From assembly GCA_951799405.1 (NCBI GenBank), contig OX637351.1:10014251-10078250 (forward strand): a stretch of DNA of 64,000 bases, read 5' to 3'. Both the position numbers and the translations under genes were made by a program. Source of the DNA: Agapetus fuscipes (Eukaryota > Arthropoda > Insecta > Trichoptera > Glossosomatidae). The notes beneath the pieces were generated by a model. That model made no database searches and was not told where the DNA came from. It saw nothing but the letters and a program-made list of their open reading frames with translations. Shown here one piece after another: positions 32,829-44,039 of this stretch (position 1 is its first letter; each line of letters opens with the position of its first letter).

Positions 32829-35800
32829 TCATCTTGGGTACCGCAGGCGGTTCTCCCCCCTCGGACGCAGGCGCTCCGACCATGGTTGGAACCTGGAAAC
32901 ACCCGAGTCATTAGAGATCTGTCCTGCCTCATCCAACAGCTGACCCAACCCCAGGTCATTGTCAGACTCATCCTCCCAAGACACCTTTCTTCCGGAAATC
33001 TGATCATGATGTCTCTTCCAAATCTGATTTCCAGCCTTTACCAAGTAAATCCTGTTTCCCAATATTTTAAATATAATGCATGGAACCCACTTCCCTACAT
33101 TTCTGAAATCCTTAGTCATTACCTTTTGTCCAATTCTGAATAGTCCTTTAATCTTTCTTCCCCTGTAATTCCTTTGTTGATTTTCCTGATTTCTCTTTTT
33201 AAAAACACATACCTTTCTCCCCGTCTTTTTAAATGATTTCTCCCCAGGCACTACTGTATCAAAAATGGATCTTATTTTTCTACCTATCATAAGCACGCTC
33301 GGCTCCATCCCTGTTGCTAATGATGGTGCATTTCTATGATCTACTAAAAATTCCAAAAGCTTATCTTCATAATCGTTAGGAAACATACCATTTTTCATAA
33401 TTTTTTTTAAAAAACTTTTTGTTGTTTTTACCGTATTCTCCGCCAAACCGTTTGACGCTGGGTGATTTACTGCTGAAGTTAAATGCTTAATATTTAAATT
33501 TTTGCAAAACCTTTGAAAATCTACTGATGTAAATGCCGTACCATTATCCGTTACAATGCAACTTGGAATACCTAACACTGAAAATATTCTCTTCAACTCT
33601 CTAATTGTATGCCTTGCATCACTTTTATCAACTTTTACAGCATCTATCCAATTTGATGCTGCGTCTACTACGACTAAAAAATATTTTCCTGCTAGCGGCC
33701 CGAAAAAATCTAAATGTATCCTTTTCCAAATATGTTGTTCTACCGGCCAACTTTTCAACTCGACTTTATCTGGAGATCCCATATTTCTTGCACATTGTGT
33801 ACATTCTCTCACTGTTTTCTCAATTTCTGTATTCATCCCTAACCAAAAAAAATAATTTCTAGCCAAAGTTTTCGTTTTTACAATTCCCATGTGAGATTTG
33901 TGAATAAACTTCAAAATATCTTCCCTTAATGCCAATGGTATTACCAATCTGTTTTCATAAAATAAACAATCATTTGATTCGCTTAACTTTTCTCTTAAAA
34001 ACCACCATTTTACCAATCCATTTGTCATTTTGGATTTATTTGGCCACCCTGTTTTTAAATACTCCTTTATCTCACAAATGACCTTGTCATTACGAGATGC
34101 TTCCTTGATGCATTCTACATTTAAATTTGTTTCTACTGCAATACAGTTTAAAAATTCTCCTTCAACGTCCTCAATGTTTATCTCATTTATGATCTCAATA
34201 TTATCTTCCCCCTCATTATCCGTACTACTCATTGGTAACCTCGACAAAAAATCTGCTTTATTATCCTTTGACGGAACAACTTTATGTTGAAGTGGTTTCA
34301 CACCATCCCTCGATATTTGAAATCCCAAATATTCAACTTCTGTCAACCCAAATTCACATTTTTGTAAATTAACACTAAATCCACTACGTTCTAAACGCTT
34401 AATTACCTCTTCCGTTGCCTTCTCCAATTCTTGCAATGTATTCCCATAAATTAACAAATCATCCATAAATGCTATCGCATCCAACCCTTGAATTGCCGAA
34501 TATAAAGCTCTGCTAAATATCGCTGGTGACGTCGTGAGACCAAAAGGAAGTACCTTGTACCTAAATAACCCAAATGGTGACGAAATCACACAAAGATTTC
34601 TCGACTCCTCCGACAACCTAATTTGAGAAAAAGCATTTCTCAAATCTAATTTTGCATAAAATTTTGCTCCATTTACTCTATTTATTAAATCTTCTACTCT
34701 AGGTAACGGGTACTTTATTTTTTTTAACATTGGATTCAAAGTATTTTTAAAATCGGCACATATTCTGATTTCATCATTTTTTTTTTTCACAATCACTATT
34801 GGACTTGCCATTTCACTAGTCTCTACTTTCTCAATAATACCTTCTTGTAACATGCGATCTATTTCTTTTTCTACCCTTATTCTCAAATTAAAAGGAATTG
34901 GCCTCGGGTTAACAAATTTTGCCTTAAAGTCTTTTATAACTTCTATCTCCGCTTCAAAATTTTTAAAAGTACCTGCTTTACTCTCAAAAACAGCTGGATA
35001 TTTTTTTCTCATACTAGAAAAAAAATCTGCATTATAATTCGTATTATTATTTCCTACTGAATAAATATTATCGCTAACATTGAATGAATTTATTTTAAAA
35101 GTATTCAAAAAATTCCGACCTAATAAAGAAGACGACCCTTTATATACAACAATTATTTCTATGTACTCTTTACTTCCTTGATATTCTACTCTCATGTACT
35201 TACGACCTTTTACTTGTAGTTGAGTACCATCATAGCTTGATAATTTCAAATCACAATGTTCTAACTTAATATTTGAAAAATGTTCATTAAATATGTGCCA
35301 AGGAATAATAGTCACCCCAGAACCCGTATCTAAAATCATTTTTAGATCTGTATCATTTACCTTTACGTTTAAAAAAATGGGACCATCCATCTCATTAATG
35401 GCCATTATTGTATTTATTCTTCGAAACTTGCATTTATTTGCATAATGACCAGATTTGTTACATTTAAAGCATTTAATATTATTATTATTTTTATTTAAAA
35501 ACTTGCATGCATTTTGTTTATGACCGAATTTACCACAGTTAAAGCATTTATAATTATTATTCCTATCACTTGAAATACTTGCATGTCTAAAAATAGATTT
35601 CTTACTATCATTTGAATTATTTCGCTTGATTTCAGAATTTCGCTGTCTATCCCTTGACTTCCGAGTTTCTGTGGAATCCCTCGAATTACACGAACTCATT
35701 AAATTTATACTTTCTGAATTGTTTTGACCACACAAATGTTCCATTGTTCTCGCTAATTCTACACATTCAGATAATTTCAATTCCATTGCTTTTAAAAATA

Positions 35801-36242
35801 TTCTCTGCTTTATTTTGTTCTGTCTGATACCTATTAAAAATATATCCTTCAAATTTGCCTCCAATCTATTCTCAAATTTACAGTCTACCGCAATTTTTTT
35901 CAATCTAGCTATATAATCCTTAATTGACTCGGTTTCGAGCTGTTTACATGAATAAAATGACTCCCTATACTCAAATATATTTTTTTTTACCCCACAATGA
36001 CCCCCAATAATATCAATCAACTCCTCGAATTTTGCCTCCGAAATCTTTTTCGGAAAACATAGATCAGACACCGTCTGAAAAGTCTCCTTGGTGAGAGACG
36101 ATAATAGAACAGCCCTTCTGCGTTCTTCAGTTAAAAACTTCTCATCATACAAAATGAGGACTTGGTCGAGCCGAAGTCTGAAGACATCCCAATCTCCAGT
36201 CCTATGGCAAAAAGGACTTAGACTCCTCAGTGTTCCCTCCAT
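32829..36242 (-). CDS. Ty3/gypsy gag-pol polyprotein, RNase H region deleted
   Basis: 1137 residues from the ATG at 36242. Gag with two CCHC knuckles at about 233 (CFNCGKFGHKQNAC) and 257 (CFKCNKSGHYANKC). Protease LDTGSG near 305. Reverse transcriptase with LDLRNAFSQI and catalytic FMDD near 591. Integrase with an HH-CC zinc region from about 780 and catalytic residues in HLDFFG, TDNGT and GLAEN (about 842, 898, 934). The C-terminal segment ends in KRHHDQI. Between FQISRDGVKPLQHK and VPSKDNKADFLSRL (near 655, nucleotides about 34265-34290) the RT connection and RNase H domains are absent, although the frame stays open. Intact relatives carry roughly 200 more residues there. The domain set suggests a Mag/K02A2.6-like lineage; that is inference. 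The copy probably cannot replicate alone. Confidence 0.93.
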   Translation of the reverse strand: MEGTLRSLSPFCHRTGDWDVFRLRLDQVLILYDEKFLTEERRRAVLLSSLTKETFQTVSDLCFPKKISEAKFEELIDIIGGHCGVKKNIFEYRESFYSCKQLETESIKDYIARLKKIAVDCKFENRLEANLKDIFLIGIRQNKIKQRIFLKAMELKLSECVELARTMEHLCGQNNSESINLMSSCNSRDSTETRKSRDRQRNSEIKRNNSNDSKKSIFRHASISSDRNNNYKCFNCGKFGHKQNACKFLNKNNNNIKCFKCNKSGHYANKCKFRRINTIMAINEMDGPIFLNVKVNDTDLKMILDTGSGVTIIPWHIFNEHFSNIKLEHCDLKLSSYDGTQLQVKGRKYMRVEYQGSKEYIEIIVVYKGSSSLLGRNFLNTFKINSFNVSDNIYSVGNNNTNYNADFFSSMRKKYPAVFESKAGTFKNFEAEIEVIKDFKAKFVNPRPIPFNLRIRVEKEIDRMLQEGIIEKVETSEMASPIVIVKKKNDEIRICADFKNTLNPMLKKIKYPLPRVEDLINRVNGAKFYAKLDLRNAFSQIRLSEESRNLCVISSPFGLFRYKVLPFGLTTSPAIFSRALYSAIQGLDAIAFMDDLLIYGNTLQELEKATEEVIKRLERSGFSVNLQKCEFGLTEVEYLGFQISRDGVKPLQHKVVPSKDNKADFLSRLPMSSTDNEGEDNIEIINEINIEDVEGEFLNCIAVETNLNVECIKEASRNDKVICEIKEYLKTGWPNKSKMTNGLVKWWFLREKLSESNDCLFYENRLVIPLALREDILKFIHKSHMGIVKTKTLARNYFFWLGMNTEIEKTVRECTQCARNMGSPDKVELKSWPVEQHIWKRIHLDFFGPLAGKYFLVVVDAASNWIDAVKVDKSDARHTIRELKRIFSVLGIPSCIVTDNGTAFTSVDFQRFCKNLNIKHLTSAVNHPASNGLAENTVKTTKSFLKKIMKNGMFPNDYEDKLLEFLVDHRNAPSLATGMEPSVLMIGRKIRSIFDTVVPGEKSFKKTGRKVCVFKKRNQENQQRNYRGRKIKGLFRIGQKVMTKDFRNVGKWVPCIIFKILGNRIYLVKAGNQIWKRHHDQISGRKVSWEDESDNDLGLGQLLDEAGQISNDSGVSRFQPWSERLRPRGENRLRYPR

Positions 36243-36279
36243 AGTCTGAAACGGCAGAAAGAAAGAAAACAAAAATCTT

Positions 36280-36700
36280 ATCTGCTTCTGCGTCCGACAG
36301 TCCAGGAAACGCCTACGTGACCCTCAGAAAGTGGCTTCCACTCCCTGCAGCAGTCACCTCCAGGAAAATGACCCTCAAGGCTCCCAGCTCCTGCAGTACT
36401 CCCTGCAGCACTCCGCCCCAGTTGGATCCTCTCCTCTTGAAAAGAAAACCGCTGCAGTAACTCCCTGCAGCGATTCCTCTTGGCTCCGTGAGTTCTCTTC
36501 CTCTTGAAGAAAACCGCTCCTTCTCTTCAGACTTCTTCCAGTTCTCCCTGCAGCAACCTCGCCTCAGCTGGCTTCGTGATCCTCAGTCTTCAGATCCTTC
36601 TTCCTTCTCGAAGATTCCCACATGTTGCTCTTGCAACAATATTATTTTATTTCTTCCAAAAAAAATTTTTTTATCCCGTTTTATATGGTTCTTCTTTATC
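36280..36700 (-). repeat. Leader of the Ty3/gypsy element with CTGCAG-rich repeats
   Basis: Untranslated region between the LTR and gag. On plus, CTCCCTGCAGCA-type words recur about five times (36340-36560), interspersed with CCTCTTGAA-type words. It is much more GC-rich than the coding part. Confidence 0.6.
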
Positions 36701-36713
36701 CTGACTGCGCCAC

Positions 36714-36946
36714 TGTGATGTATTTTGGGGATGTTTATTGTGGATGGGGGATATCAATCAGACGAACAGATGAGTCTTGGTTTCAATGTGATGTATTATT
36801 CCATTTCAGTGTTTACAAGGCGAGAGACAAAACCAGACTGCTCAGTGAAGCAATAATAATCTCTAATAATATTATATTACAATAATACATTACCTTATAT
36901 ATGATATTACCTACTCTAAATAATCATATCATAATTATACATTACA
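36714..36946 (-). repeat. 5' LTR of the Ty3/gypsy element
   Basis: Same 233 bp as 32486-32718. Confidence 0.95.
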
Positions 36947-37084
36947 AGCACGAAGGTAAATGAGCTCGTGCCTTATGAATACGTTAACTGCGACGCCAAC
37001 GAAACGTCGAGAATAATGTGAGTTCTCTCCCAACGCTTCCTCTAATATCCAAAAAGTGTTATTAAATCTATTGTAACTAACTCG

Positions 37085-37395
37085 TAACCAAGATACACAT
37101 ATCGCGAAACTTCTTGCCGCGTTTTTCCCCGAAGGGATCGCATGTGGCGAGTTGAACCTAATTTTTTTACAGGTAAGGGGCCGGCCTTACGCCCGCCACT
37201 TCAGTTGAAGGAGGAGTTTCACAGCTCCCCAGAGGGCTGGTACTCATTTCTTGTGAAGTGTAAGCCTTACCGGTTATTTTATTTTGGGTTTGAAATAAAT
37301 AGCGAAACGGGAAATCATTTCTGACATTATCGGTGGGATTCGAACCCTATCTCTCGGCATAGAATGCAAGCACTCTACCAACTGAATAGTACCTA
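37085..37395 (-). mobile_element. SINE-B copy
   Basis: GCGTTTTTCCCCGAAGGGAT, GGCCGGCCTTACGCC, CAGCTCCCCAGAGGGC, GGTGGGATTCGAACCC (reversed B box), CACTCTACCAACTGA (reversed A box). Confidence 0.8.
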
Positions 37396-37914
37396 CCGGA
37401 CTTTTTGTTAATAAAACATATTTTGTTTGCCTTTTCGTAGGATTTTACTTAGTAACCTAGTACCTTCAACCTAGACTCCACAATTTTGTTGTCAATGGAA
37501 TTTGTTCAGAGTCCACTACGGCGATTGATTTCGGATCGAAAACCACTGACGAATTAAAAATTCGAATAATGAGTGGCACCATAATGCAAGTTTTTAATTG
37601 AATTTATTTAACATGTTCACTCACCTTGAGTTTTCTTGTTTCGGTTGATATTACGCAACTTCTCCGCTATAAGATGATGGAATATATTGTATACAGAAGG
37701 GTGTTGCAACGCGGAGACTTTCGTTGCACTTTTAAGGACAAAACAGGAACAACTTGGAGAAAGACCAGTTATGAACTGCAGGGCAGCTTTACAACCGATG
37801 CACATATGTCTCTGTTTAAAGTTCAGATTACGACATTGGAGTAAAAAAAAGATGCAATACGACTAATCTAAGAGGAGATCTCAATTAATAAAAGTATAGT
37901 TATAACATTTGGAT

Positions 37915-38012
37915 GATTTCTTTAGTGAACGCTGCTCTTGTGTAAAACTACATCTCAAGAGGTCTTTCCGTGTTTTTGATCATCGCTGTAGAAAGCGCCA
38001 ATTCTCAAGCAT
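37915..38012 (-). mobile_element. SINE-C tail 1 fragment
   Basis: Reversed: TGAACGCTGCTCTTGTGT, TCTCAAGAGGTC, AGAAAGCGCCAATTCTCAAG. Confidence 0.65.
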
Positions 38013-38244
38013 AACCCAAGCCCAGCAAGGAGAGTAACTTACAAAAAATATCAGAAAGAAATTTGATCAGGCAAAAATGTCGTATATCATGTGGGACATC
38101 CAACATTTTTTGCATTAACGAGCACTGTACTTAAGATATAAATTACACTTGATATCTCAGGATTATGTGTCTGAAGACTTCAATATTCTTACCACAAGGA
38201 ACAGCTAATTATAACAACTTCTGCATTATTAACTCAAAAACCCC

Positions 38245-38392
38245 AAAAAGTGGATCGAGGGACGAACGCCCGGGGACGACCATGCCGCGAGTTCCTGCAG
38301 GATGTATTGGCAGAGCTCAAAAGAGCCTTGGTTAGGGAGGAGTGGAGAAAAAGATGGGTGGACATTACTTCAAAACCAATGCTAGGATTGAA
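38245..38392 (+). pseudogene. LINE pol C-terminal fragment
   Basis: Reads VDRGTNARGRPCREFLQD, then ELKRALVREEWRKRW, similar to the GRP---W/D-V and W+ end of LINE polymerases. It runs tail-to-tail into the minus-strand LINE beside it. Confidence 0.45.
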
Positions 38393-38397
38393 ACAGA

Positions 38398-38700
38398 AGA
38401 ACTGCTAGTGTATCCTGCCGCCATTCCACTAGGGGTGGTCGGTACCTCTGCAGATGCGTCTCCACTTTTTCTGTCCTTGCATATCTCTTTCATCTCTTCA
38501 ACATTCACCACTTTCTTCATACATACTCTTCTCTTATTCTCACTCTGCAGGTTCGATTCTTTCGCAATTTCATATATTTGGTCGTTACATTCCTTCCTCG
38601 GTCTTGTGCTTCGACGCTTTCCTCTGACATTTCCTGTGCACACTGTCTTCGTTAGTCGTTCATCATCCATTCTTTCAAGGTGTCCGAACCATTTCATTAT
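38398..38700 (-). pseudogene. LINE (second RTE-like family) 3' end
   Basis: Reads MKWFGHLERMDDERLTK, RPRKECNDQIYEIAKES, MKKVVNVEEMKEICKDR, and ends in TPSGMAAGY. It differs from the first family in its last 20 codons. 38705-39345 contains nothing recognisable. Confidence 0.7.
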
Positions 38701-39349
38701 GCTTTTTTGTACTTATTACACACTTCTTAAACACTATTTTAAACTACACTCGTTCATCACCCAATCATTGTATCATTGTATTCATCAAAAGTTTTTTTTT
38801 AATTTTAGTACAGAAAGTTTTGTACATCAATCCAATTTAGATCAGACATGACATTTGATGATGATGATTATGATGATTTCCTTCTCAGCGCCGTTTCGTG
38901 ACTCAATGTCACTCCAAGGGCTAGAACTAAATGATATTAATAGTAGGAATAATATAAAGAAGAAGTAGGAAGAAATAAAAACATTTCGTCTACACTCTAC
39001 AGCATTTACGACAACACAATCCTGCTATTGCCTTAACAGAATTAGTGTTCGGCAACTAATCGCCTAATGGAAAACTAAAGCGAGAATGTAATCTAATCTA
39101 ACCTATGCGAAATAATTTATCCTATTTCTGCTTACATATCTCTGTCATCATCTTAGTGCTTGTTTGTCTTATCAGAGTTAATTTCACATGATTATTTTTT
39201 GTATGTGTACTGGACCAATGTGTCTTAATGAAAACTGGAACTTGATTTTTTTTAAATATCTCTCACATTATCGTGTTTAACGTTTTTTTCTTAGCTCAGA
39301 TTGTGTAGAATGTGATTCTTAAGACAATTTAATTGAAAGGCCATCTTTG

Positions 39350-39595
39350 AATCAAGTGGTAGATAAGCCAAACCAATACTGGGGGGACGATATTCTAATT
39401 GGTACGATAAATGAGAAATATCGTTTCCTTCATCTAATCATACAGGGTAAGATTGAGGGGAGAAGATCTCGGGGACGCCGAAGAACATCGTGGCTGAAAA
39501 ACCTAAGACAATGGATCGGCAGAAGCACCAAGTCCCTGTTTCGAGCCGCAGCATCCAAAGCTAAAATAGCCATGATGATCGCAGATCTTCCATAG
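39350..39595 (+). pseudogene. LINE pol C-terminal fragment, third type
   Basis: Reads FLHLIIQGKIEGRRSRGRRR, then TSWLKNLRQWIGRSTKSLF and AKIAMMIADLP, the standard end of a common insect endonuclease/reverse transcriptase. Confidence 0.75.
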
Positions 39596-39621
39596 GAGTG
39601 GCACGAAAAGAAGAATACCTC

Positions 39622-39850
39622 GGTAGTCGGTGTTATGGCCGTGGGTCAAGTCGCTTGTTCGACTAGCGTATTCAGAACAGAATAACGTTGGTTCGAATCA
39701 CGCCTGGCCCATTTGACCATAACTTCGACCCTGGTTTCAACAGATGCCATTGCATGCACACAAGCTTCTGCTTTCGCGTGACGACAGCTGGCCAGGCGAA
39801 ATAGGTTGGTGAATTGCTTTCCTTTTCACAAATCTATTGAAAATAAAATA
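39622..39850 (+). mobile_element. SINE-D copy, near complete
   Basis: Head GTCGGTGTTATGGCCGTGGG, GGTTCGAATCACGCCTGGC, body TTCGACCCTGGTTTCAACAG, TGGCCAGGCGAAATAGG and an A-rich end. Confidence 0.75.
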
Positions 39851-40174
39851 AATCCTACGTATGAGGAGAACAAATACATTTTTTTCTCCTCCCATGTTGT
39901 CTGCATATGATGTGGTATAATATGTCTGGTTATTATTTATTAATATGTATTTTCTCATGCAAAACGATTACCAGAATATCAGATGATGGATTTATGGTCA
40001 TTGGCAGAGGCGGGAAAGTCGACACAACAACTGGAGCAGAGGACATCGCAGTCAGGGGTGCCACAAGGAAAACCTTACTTTTTTATTTAGGGGCAATCCA
40101 TTGTTTGTTTTTGGTTTTCTTTAGAACTACAGACTACTTATTAAGCTTGTATGAGTCTCACCTGCACATATTCC

Positions 40175-40385
40175 AAACTGTTGCACTTTGACAATTTGAC
40201 CCCGGTTTCAGGGAAACTCGGCAAAAGTTGCAGGGCTTAGGTTCATTTGAGATTTGGATATTAATTTTGTAGGTACACTCTACACATGCAGCATTTGTAA
40301 GCGCGAATTTCAGCGTGTCGTTTGTAGGCATGCATTTAATATATTTTTTAAATATTAATAAATCTTTGCAACTTAGATTATAGAT
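40175..40385 (+). mobile_element. Unit A copy
   Basis: TTGCACTTTGACAATTTGAC to TTTGCAACTTAGATTATAG. Confidence 0.7.
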
Positions 40386-40444
40386 TACAGTTGAATTAAT
40401 TGATTGTTTTTTTTTTACTAAAGTACCACTTATTGAGCTATAGG

Positions 40445-40665
40445 CTTGCATTAATTAGTCACATATTTTCAAGCTGTTTAACTTTGCCAATTCAACCCCC
40501 TTTTTCAGAGATGGTCGGAAAGAATAGCTAGTTTTTATTTACGTTCATTTGAGTTTTGCATTTTGTAAGTACGCATGCAGCATGTGTTTAGCACGAACTT
40601 ACACGTGGGTGCTTGTGGGGTTACGTTTAATATGAATATTGAATGTTAGTAGGTACTTCTTTGAC
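40445..40665 (+). mobile_element. Unit A copy, degenerate
   Basis: GCTGTTTAACTTTGCC, GAGATGGTCGGAAAG, ACGTGGGTGCTTGTGGGG. The tail is lost. Confidence 0.5.
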
Positions 40666-40989
40666 ATTATAGAAGTATCATAGTGGCAAGACTGAGAAAA
40701 AGAAGAAAATTTAATGGAAAAGGTTACAAGTCTTCATTACATTTTTGTATTCAAATCAATGAAGTGATTTTCTTATGCAGCTTACACGACGTACTCATCA
40801 CATCCATACATTTTGGATCAGTGCCCCTTACCATGCGTGGTATTTATTGCGTTATTTTAATTACAAAATCTCGTTACTTTACATTTACATATCGAAGTGT
40901 CCAAGACACTTTTAATTTGTATAAACATTCTTAGGGACTTGGGACCGTATTTCAGTTACACAGAACCAAAAAAATAACTTTTAACTTGT

Positions 40990-41512
40990 CTTGTCTTGTA
41001 TCCTGCCGCCATTCCTCTGGGGCCGGCCGGTGGCCTCCACACAAGTCCCTCCACTTGACTCTGTCCCTGCATACTTCTTTTATGTCATCTAGTTTCATCA
41101 CTCTTTTCATGCACACTCTTCACTTGTTTTCACTCTGTAGATTCCATTCATTCGCAATCTCACTTAAATCTGATCAATTCATTCTTTCCTAAGTCTTCCC
41201 CTTCCACGCTTACCTATTACATTCCCTTTATACAAGTATTTTTGTCAGTCGGTCTTTATTCATCCTTTCAATATGTCCAAACCATCCCATCACACTTCTT
41301 TGAACTTTCACTTTCACGCTTTCTTTTACTCCGCATTCATTCAGAACCCATTCGTTTCTCATTCTATCTTTCAATGTTTTTCCTGTCATACTTCTCAAAT
41401 GAGCCATTTCTACGGTGCATACCTTATTTACTTCTCTTTCATTCACCGTCCACGACTCGCTTCCAAACATCAGGGTCGGCAACAATATACAATTTTGTAC
41501 CGCCATTTTCAT
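40990..41512 (-). pseudogene. LINE (second RTE-like family) C-terminal part
   Basis: Reads FGSESWTVNEREVNKV, LRSMTGKTLKDRMRN and MGWFGHIERMNKDRLTK, followed toward 40990 by frame-broken coding sequence and the family's terminal TATCCTGCCGCCATTCC on plus. Confidence 0.75.
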
Positions 41513-41649
41513 TTAAATAATTCATAATAACAAAATTCATTCATAACAAAAATTCTGAATGTCAGTCATTGTTTCTTTAAGGTTTAATTTCCATAGAACT
41601 TCAGAAAAATATTTTTTGGGGGTTGAGAAAATTATGAACGCTAAACGCA

Positions 41650-41972
41650 TACGCAACTAAGCTCTAGTGTAACTTCTTGCCGTGTTATCCCCGAAGGGGT
41701 CGCATGTGGCGAGTTGAAACTGTTTATTTTTACAGGTAAGGGGGCCGACCTTACGCCAACCACTTAAGTTGAAGTGGGAGTTTCCCAGCTCCCGAGAGGG
41801 CTGGTACTCATTTCTTGTGAAGGCTGAGTAAGCCTTGCCGGTATTTTATTTTGGGGTTTGAAATAAACACCGACCCGGGAAATCATTTTTAACATCCTCG
41901 GTGGGATTCGAACCCGAGCTCATGGCATGGAATGCAAGCACTTTAACAACTGAGCTATCGACCGGACTGAAC
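41650..41972 (-). mobile_element. SINE-B, full length
   Basis: One of the two best copies (about 320 bp): 3' end at AAGCTCTAGTGTAACTTC, tRNA head at the right with GGTGGGATTCGAACCC and CAACTGAGCTATCGACCGG, both on plus. Confidence 0.82.
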
Positions 41973-41974
41973 AT

Positions 41975-42745
41975 CTTATTATATTCATTTTTCGTAAGCC
42001 AACCCTGAAGTCGTCGTTATGAAACACGAGCACATAAATGTCATGTAAGCAGACCGACAAAGCGAAGTAAAATTTTCGATATTCGCGTAACCAATCCAGC
42101 ACTATTTGCAGGCAGACATACCGCCTTGAATTTTGGTATTTTTGGATTTTAACGACTCTAGTTGACCGCATATCGCATGTGAGCGATTGCAAAATGAAGC
42201 TGAAATACTAAAACAAACATATCGTGAATCAATTAATGATTATTTTAAATCTAGGTGCTCTCATTTCGTCAAAAATATCGGCAAATCTGTAACAGCGCTG
42301 TTAAATTTACTGTTTAGTGTTTGAAATAGGAATTCAAAAACTGTTCGAATTACAAATTTGAAGTCATTTTGTTTTTAAATTTATTTATGGTTGTATGCTG
42401 TTAAATAAGTAAGCCATGCCTTAAAAATAATATCGTGTAGGTACTAGGTAGGTATGTATAAAATCTCTTATGTACCTACCTATCAGATTTCCCGTAAAGC
42501 CGTTCCTATTTCAAATTCCTTTTGACAGGTGATTTGCGTTCTTTTATTTTATTATCGTCTGCTTTTTAAATATCCATGGGCTACTTACTCACAATTTTAA
42601 CAGCCATGAAGTGAAAAAATAATTGAAAAGAGTTAGTTAAAAAGTTAATAGAAATAAAAAAAATATGCGTTTATTCTGAAAGCGCTTTTAAAAATATAAA
42701 GATCTCATTCCATTATTTTTACGAACCGAGGTGTTTTTTTCGAAA
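41975..42745. other. Intergenic, nothing recognised
   Basis: No gene or family repeat was seen. Confidence 0.4.
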
Positions 42746-42749
42746 TTGG

Positions 42750-42885
42750 AAATACTCGGAGAACAAAAACGTCACACCTCTATGGGACTGCGATCCTTGG
42801 AAACCAATAATATTTGGTTTCCCTTTTCCTTACTCTGCCGGCCGCGTGACATCATATTTTTACCCCAAATTACATGAGCCGAGTC
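42750..42885 (+). repeat. Element G copy
   Basis: TCGGAGAACAAAAACGTCAC, TCCTTGGAAACCAATAA, CGGCCGCGTGACATCATA. Confidence 0.5.
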
Positions 42886-42889
42886 CATT

Positions 42890-43970
42890 TGCAAATTTAA
42901 ATGTAATATATATTTTTTGACATATTCGTTGCTGATAGTTTGTGTCAGATGGTTTTGGTTAGCACGTTGTAATTATAAGTGTCAGTTTGTTAGTTACCTG
43001 ATGTGGGTACGTGTATGTTTGCGCCTCCACAAGCTGATCAAACACCAGCTCTGATAATGAGGACGCAAGGTGACATGCGACAGAAACTAAACTCTACTAC
43101 ACCACACACGTACTCAACTATTTTACAGAAGCGTAACCTTATCATCTTCAATATAAAACAATCACCTCTAGTATAAAATATCGCCTAAATTCTCCTCCAT
43201 CGCGAAATTAGAAAAATGATAAAATCACTAACAATTAAAAGTGGTTCTTTATTTATTTTAATCGCGACAATGTGAATAGTGGTCGAGGAACGTTTGGTTC
43301 TACAAATGAGAAATTCCCCATAAAACCACCCGAGAAAAGGGTAGCCAGCATTTCCAAATTTTTAAACATGTTTACTTTTCTCATAACCATATATTTTTTT
43401 AGATGACGGTTACAATAATAAATGATTGGGATGTTCAACACTACTTCTTATTATTTAAAAAACCAAAAAAAAAATACTTGGATTATTTTTTTCATGTCGA
43501 ATAGATATCATCTCGAGTTATTCGATTATTCACCAAAGGGAATGACGATTAATCGGTATTCGACTATTTGCTATAACAACGATTCCAGGCATGTATAGTT
43601 TTGAGTAGTTTGGCGACGCCGCTGACGTTCCCTAGACATTGTTGGTCCACTGCACACAGCCGGCGACACTTGTTCCATTATTATCGTGGTTCATTCATCA
43701 CGGCGGTAACGCAACACCTTCCATGCGCTGAACACACTTATTACTTCTGCTTATACAGAACATCACCAGCCGCCTTTCCCTGCTGTCCACCCTGCGCTCG
43801 TCCCACCAAAAATAGACAAACCAGTAGCCCAGTGAGTGACAGATATAGACATGTATCTGCTACTTTCGTTCCTAACGGGAACCAATCACTTCAATTGATT
43901 TGTCGAACCAAACCACCAACCATAAATTGTTTGTGTGCTTGTTTGCTTTATCTACCATTTGAATTTGTCC
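42890..43970. other. Intergenic, nothing recognised
   Basis: No supported gene. 43600-43960 is GC-richer and open in one frame, but its translation shows no domain I recognise. Confidence 0.35.
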
Positions 43971-43972
43971 GG

Positions 43973-44035
43973 TCATTAGCTCAGTTGGTAGAGTGCTTGT
44001 ATTTCATGCCGAGAGTTCGTCTTCTGTCTTACAAA
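43973..44035 (+). mobile_element. SINE-B head fragment
   Basis: CCGGTCATTAGCTCAGTTGG, GTAGAGTGCTTGTATTTC. The B box is lost. Confidence 0.6.
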
Positions 44036-44039
44036 AGTG

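Larger units (their letters stand above)
32481..36951 (-). mobile_element. Ty3/gypsy LTR retrotransposon, very young
   Basis: Element 32486-36946 (4461 bp) is flanked by AGCAC duplications (32481-32485, 36947-36951). LTRs are 233 bp and identical. Read on the minus strand: LTR, primer-binding site TGGCGCAGTCAGGATAAAG next to the 5' LTR, leader, one gag-pol frame, purine tract GTGAGGGAGG, LTR. No envelope gene is present. Confidence 0.95.

Noticed and set aside
33556..35037. Plus-strand frames inside the Ty3/gypsy element
   Set aside because: Shadows of the gag-pol frame on the minus strand.
38342..38851. Plus-strand frame of 169 residues
   Set aside because: Antisense to a clearly recognisable LINE C-terminus.
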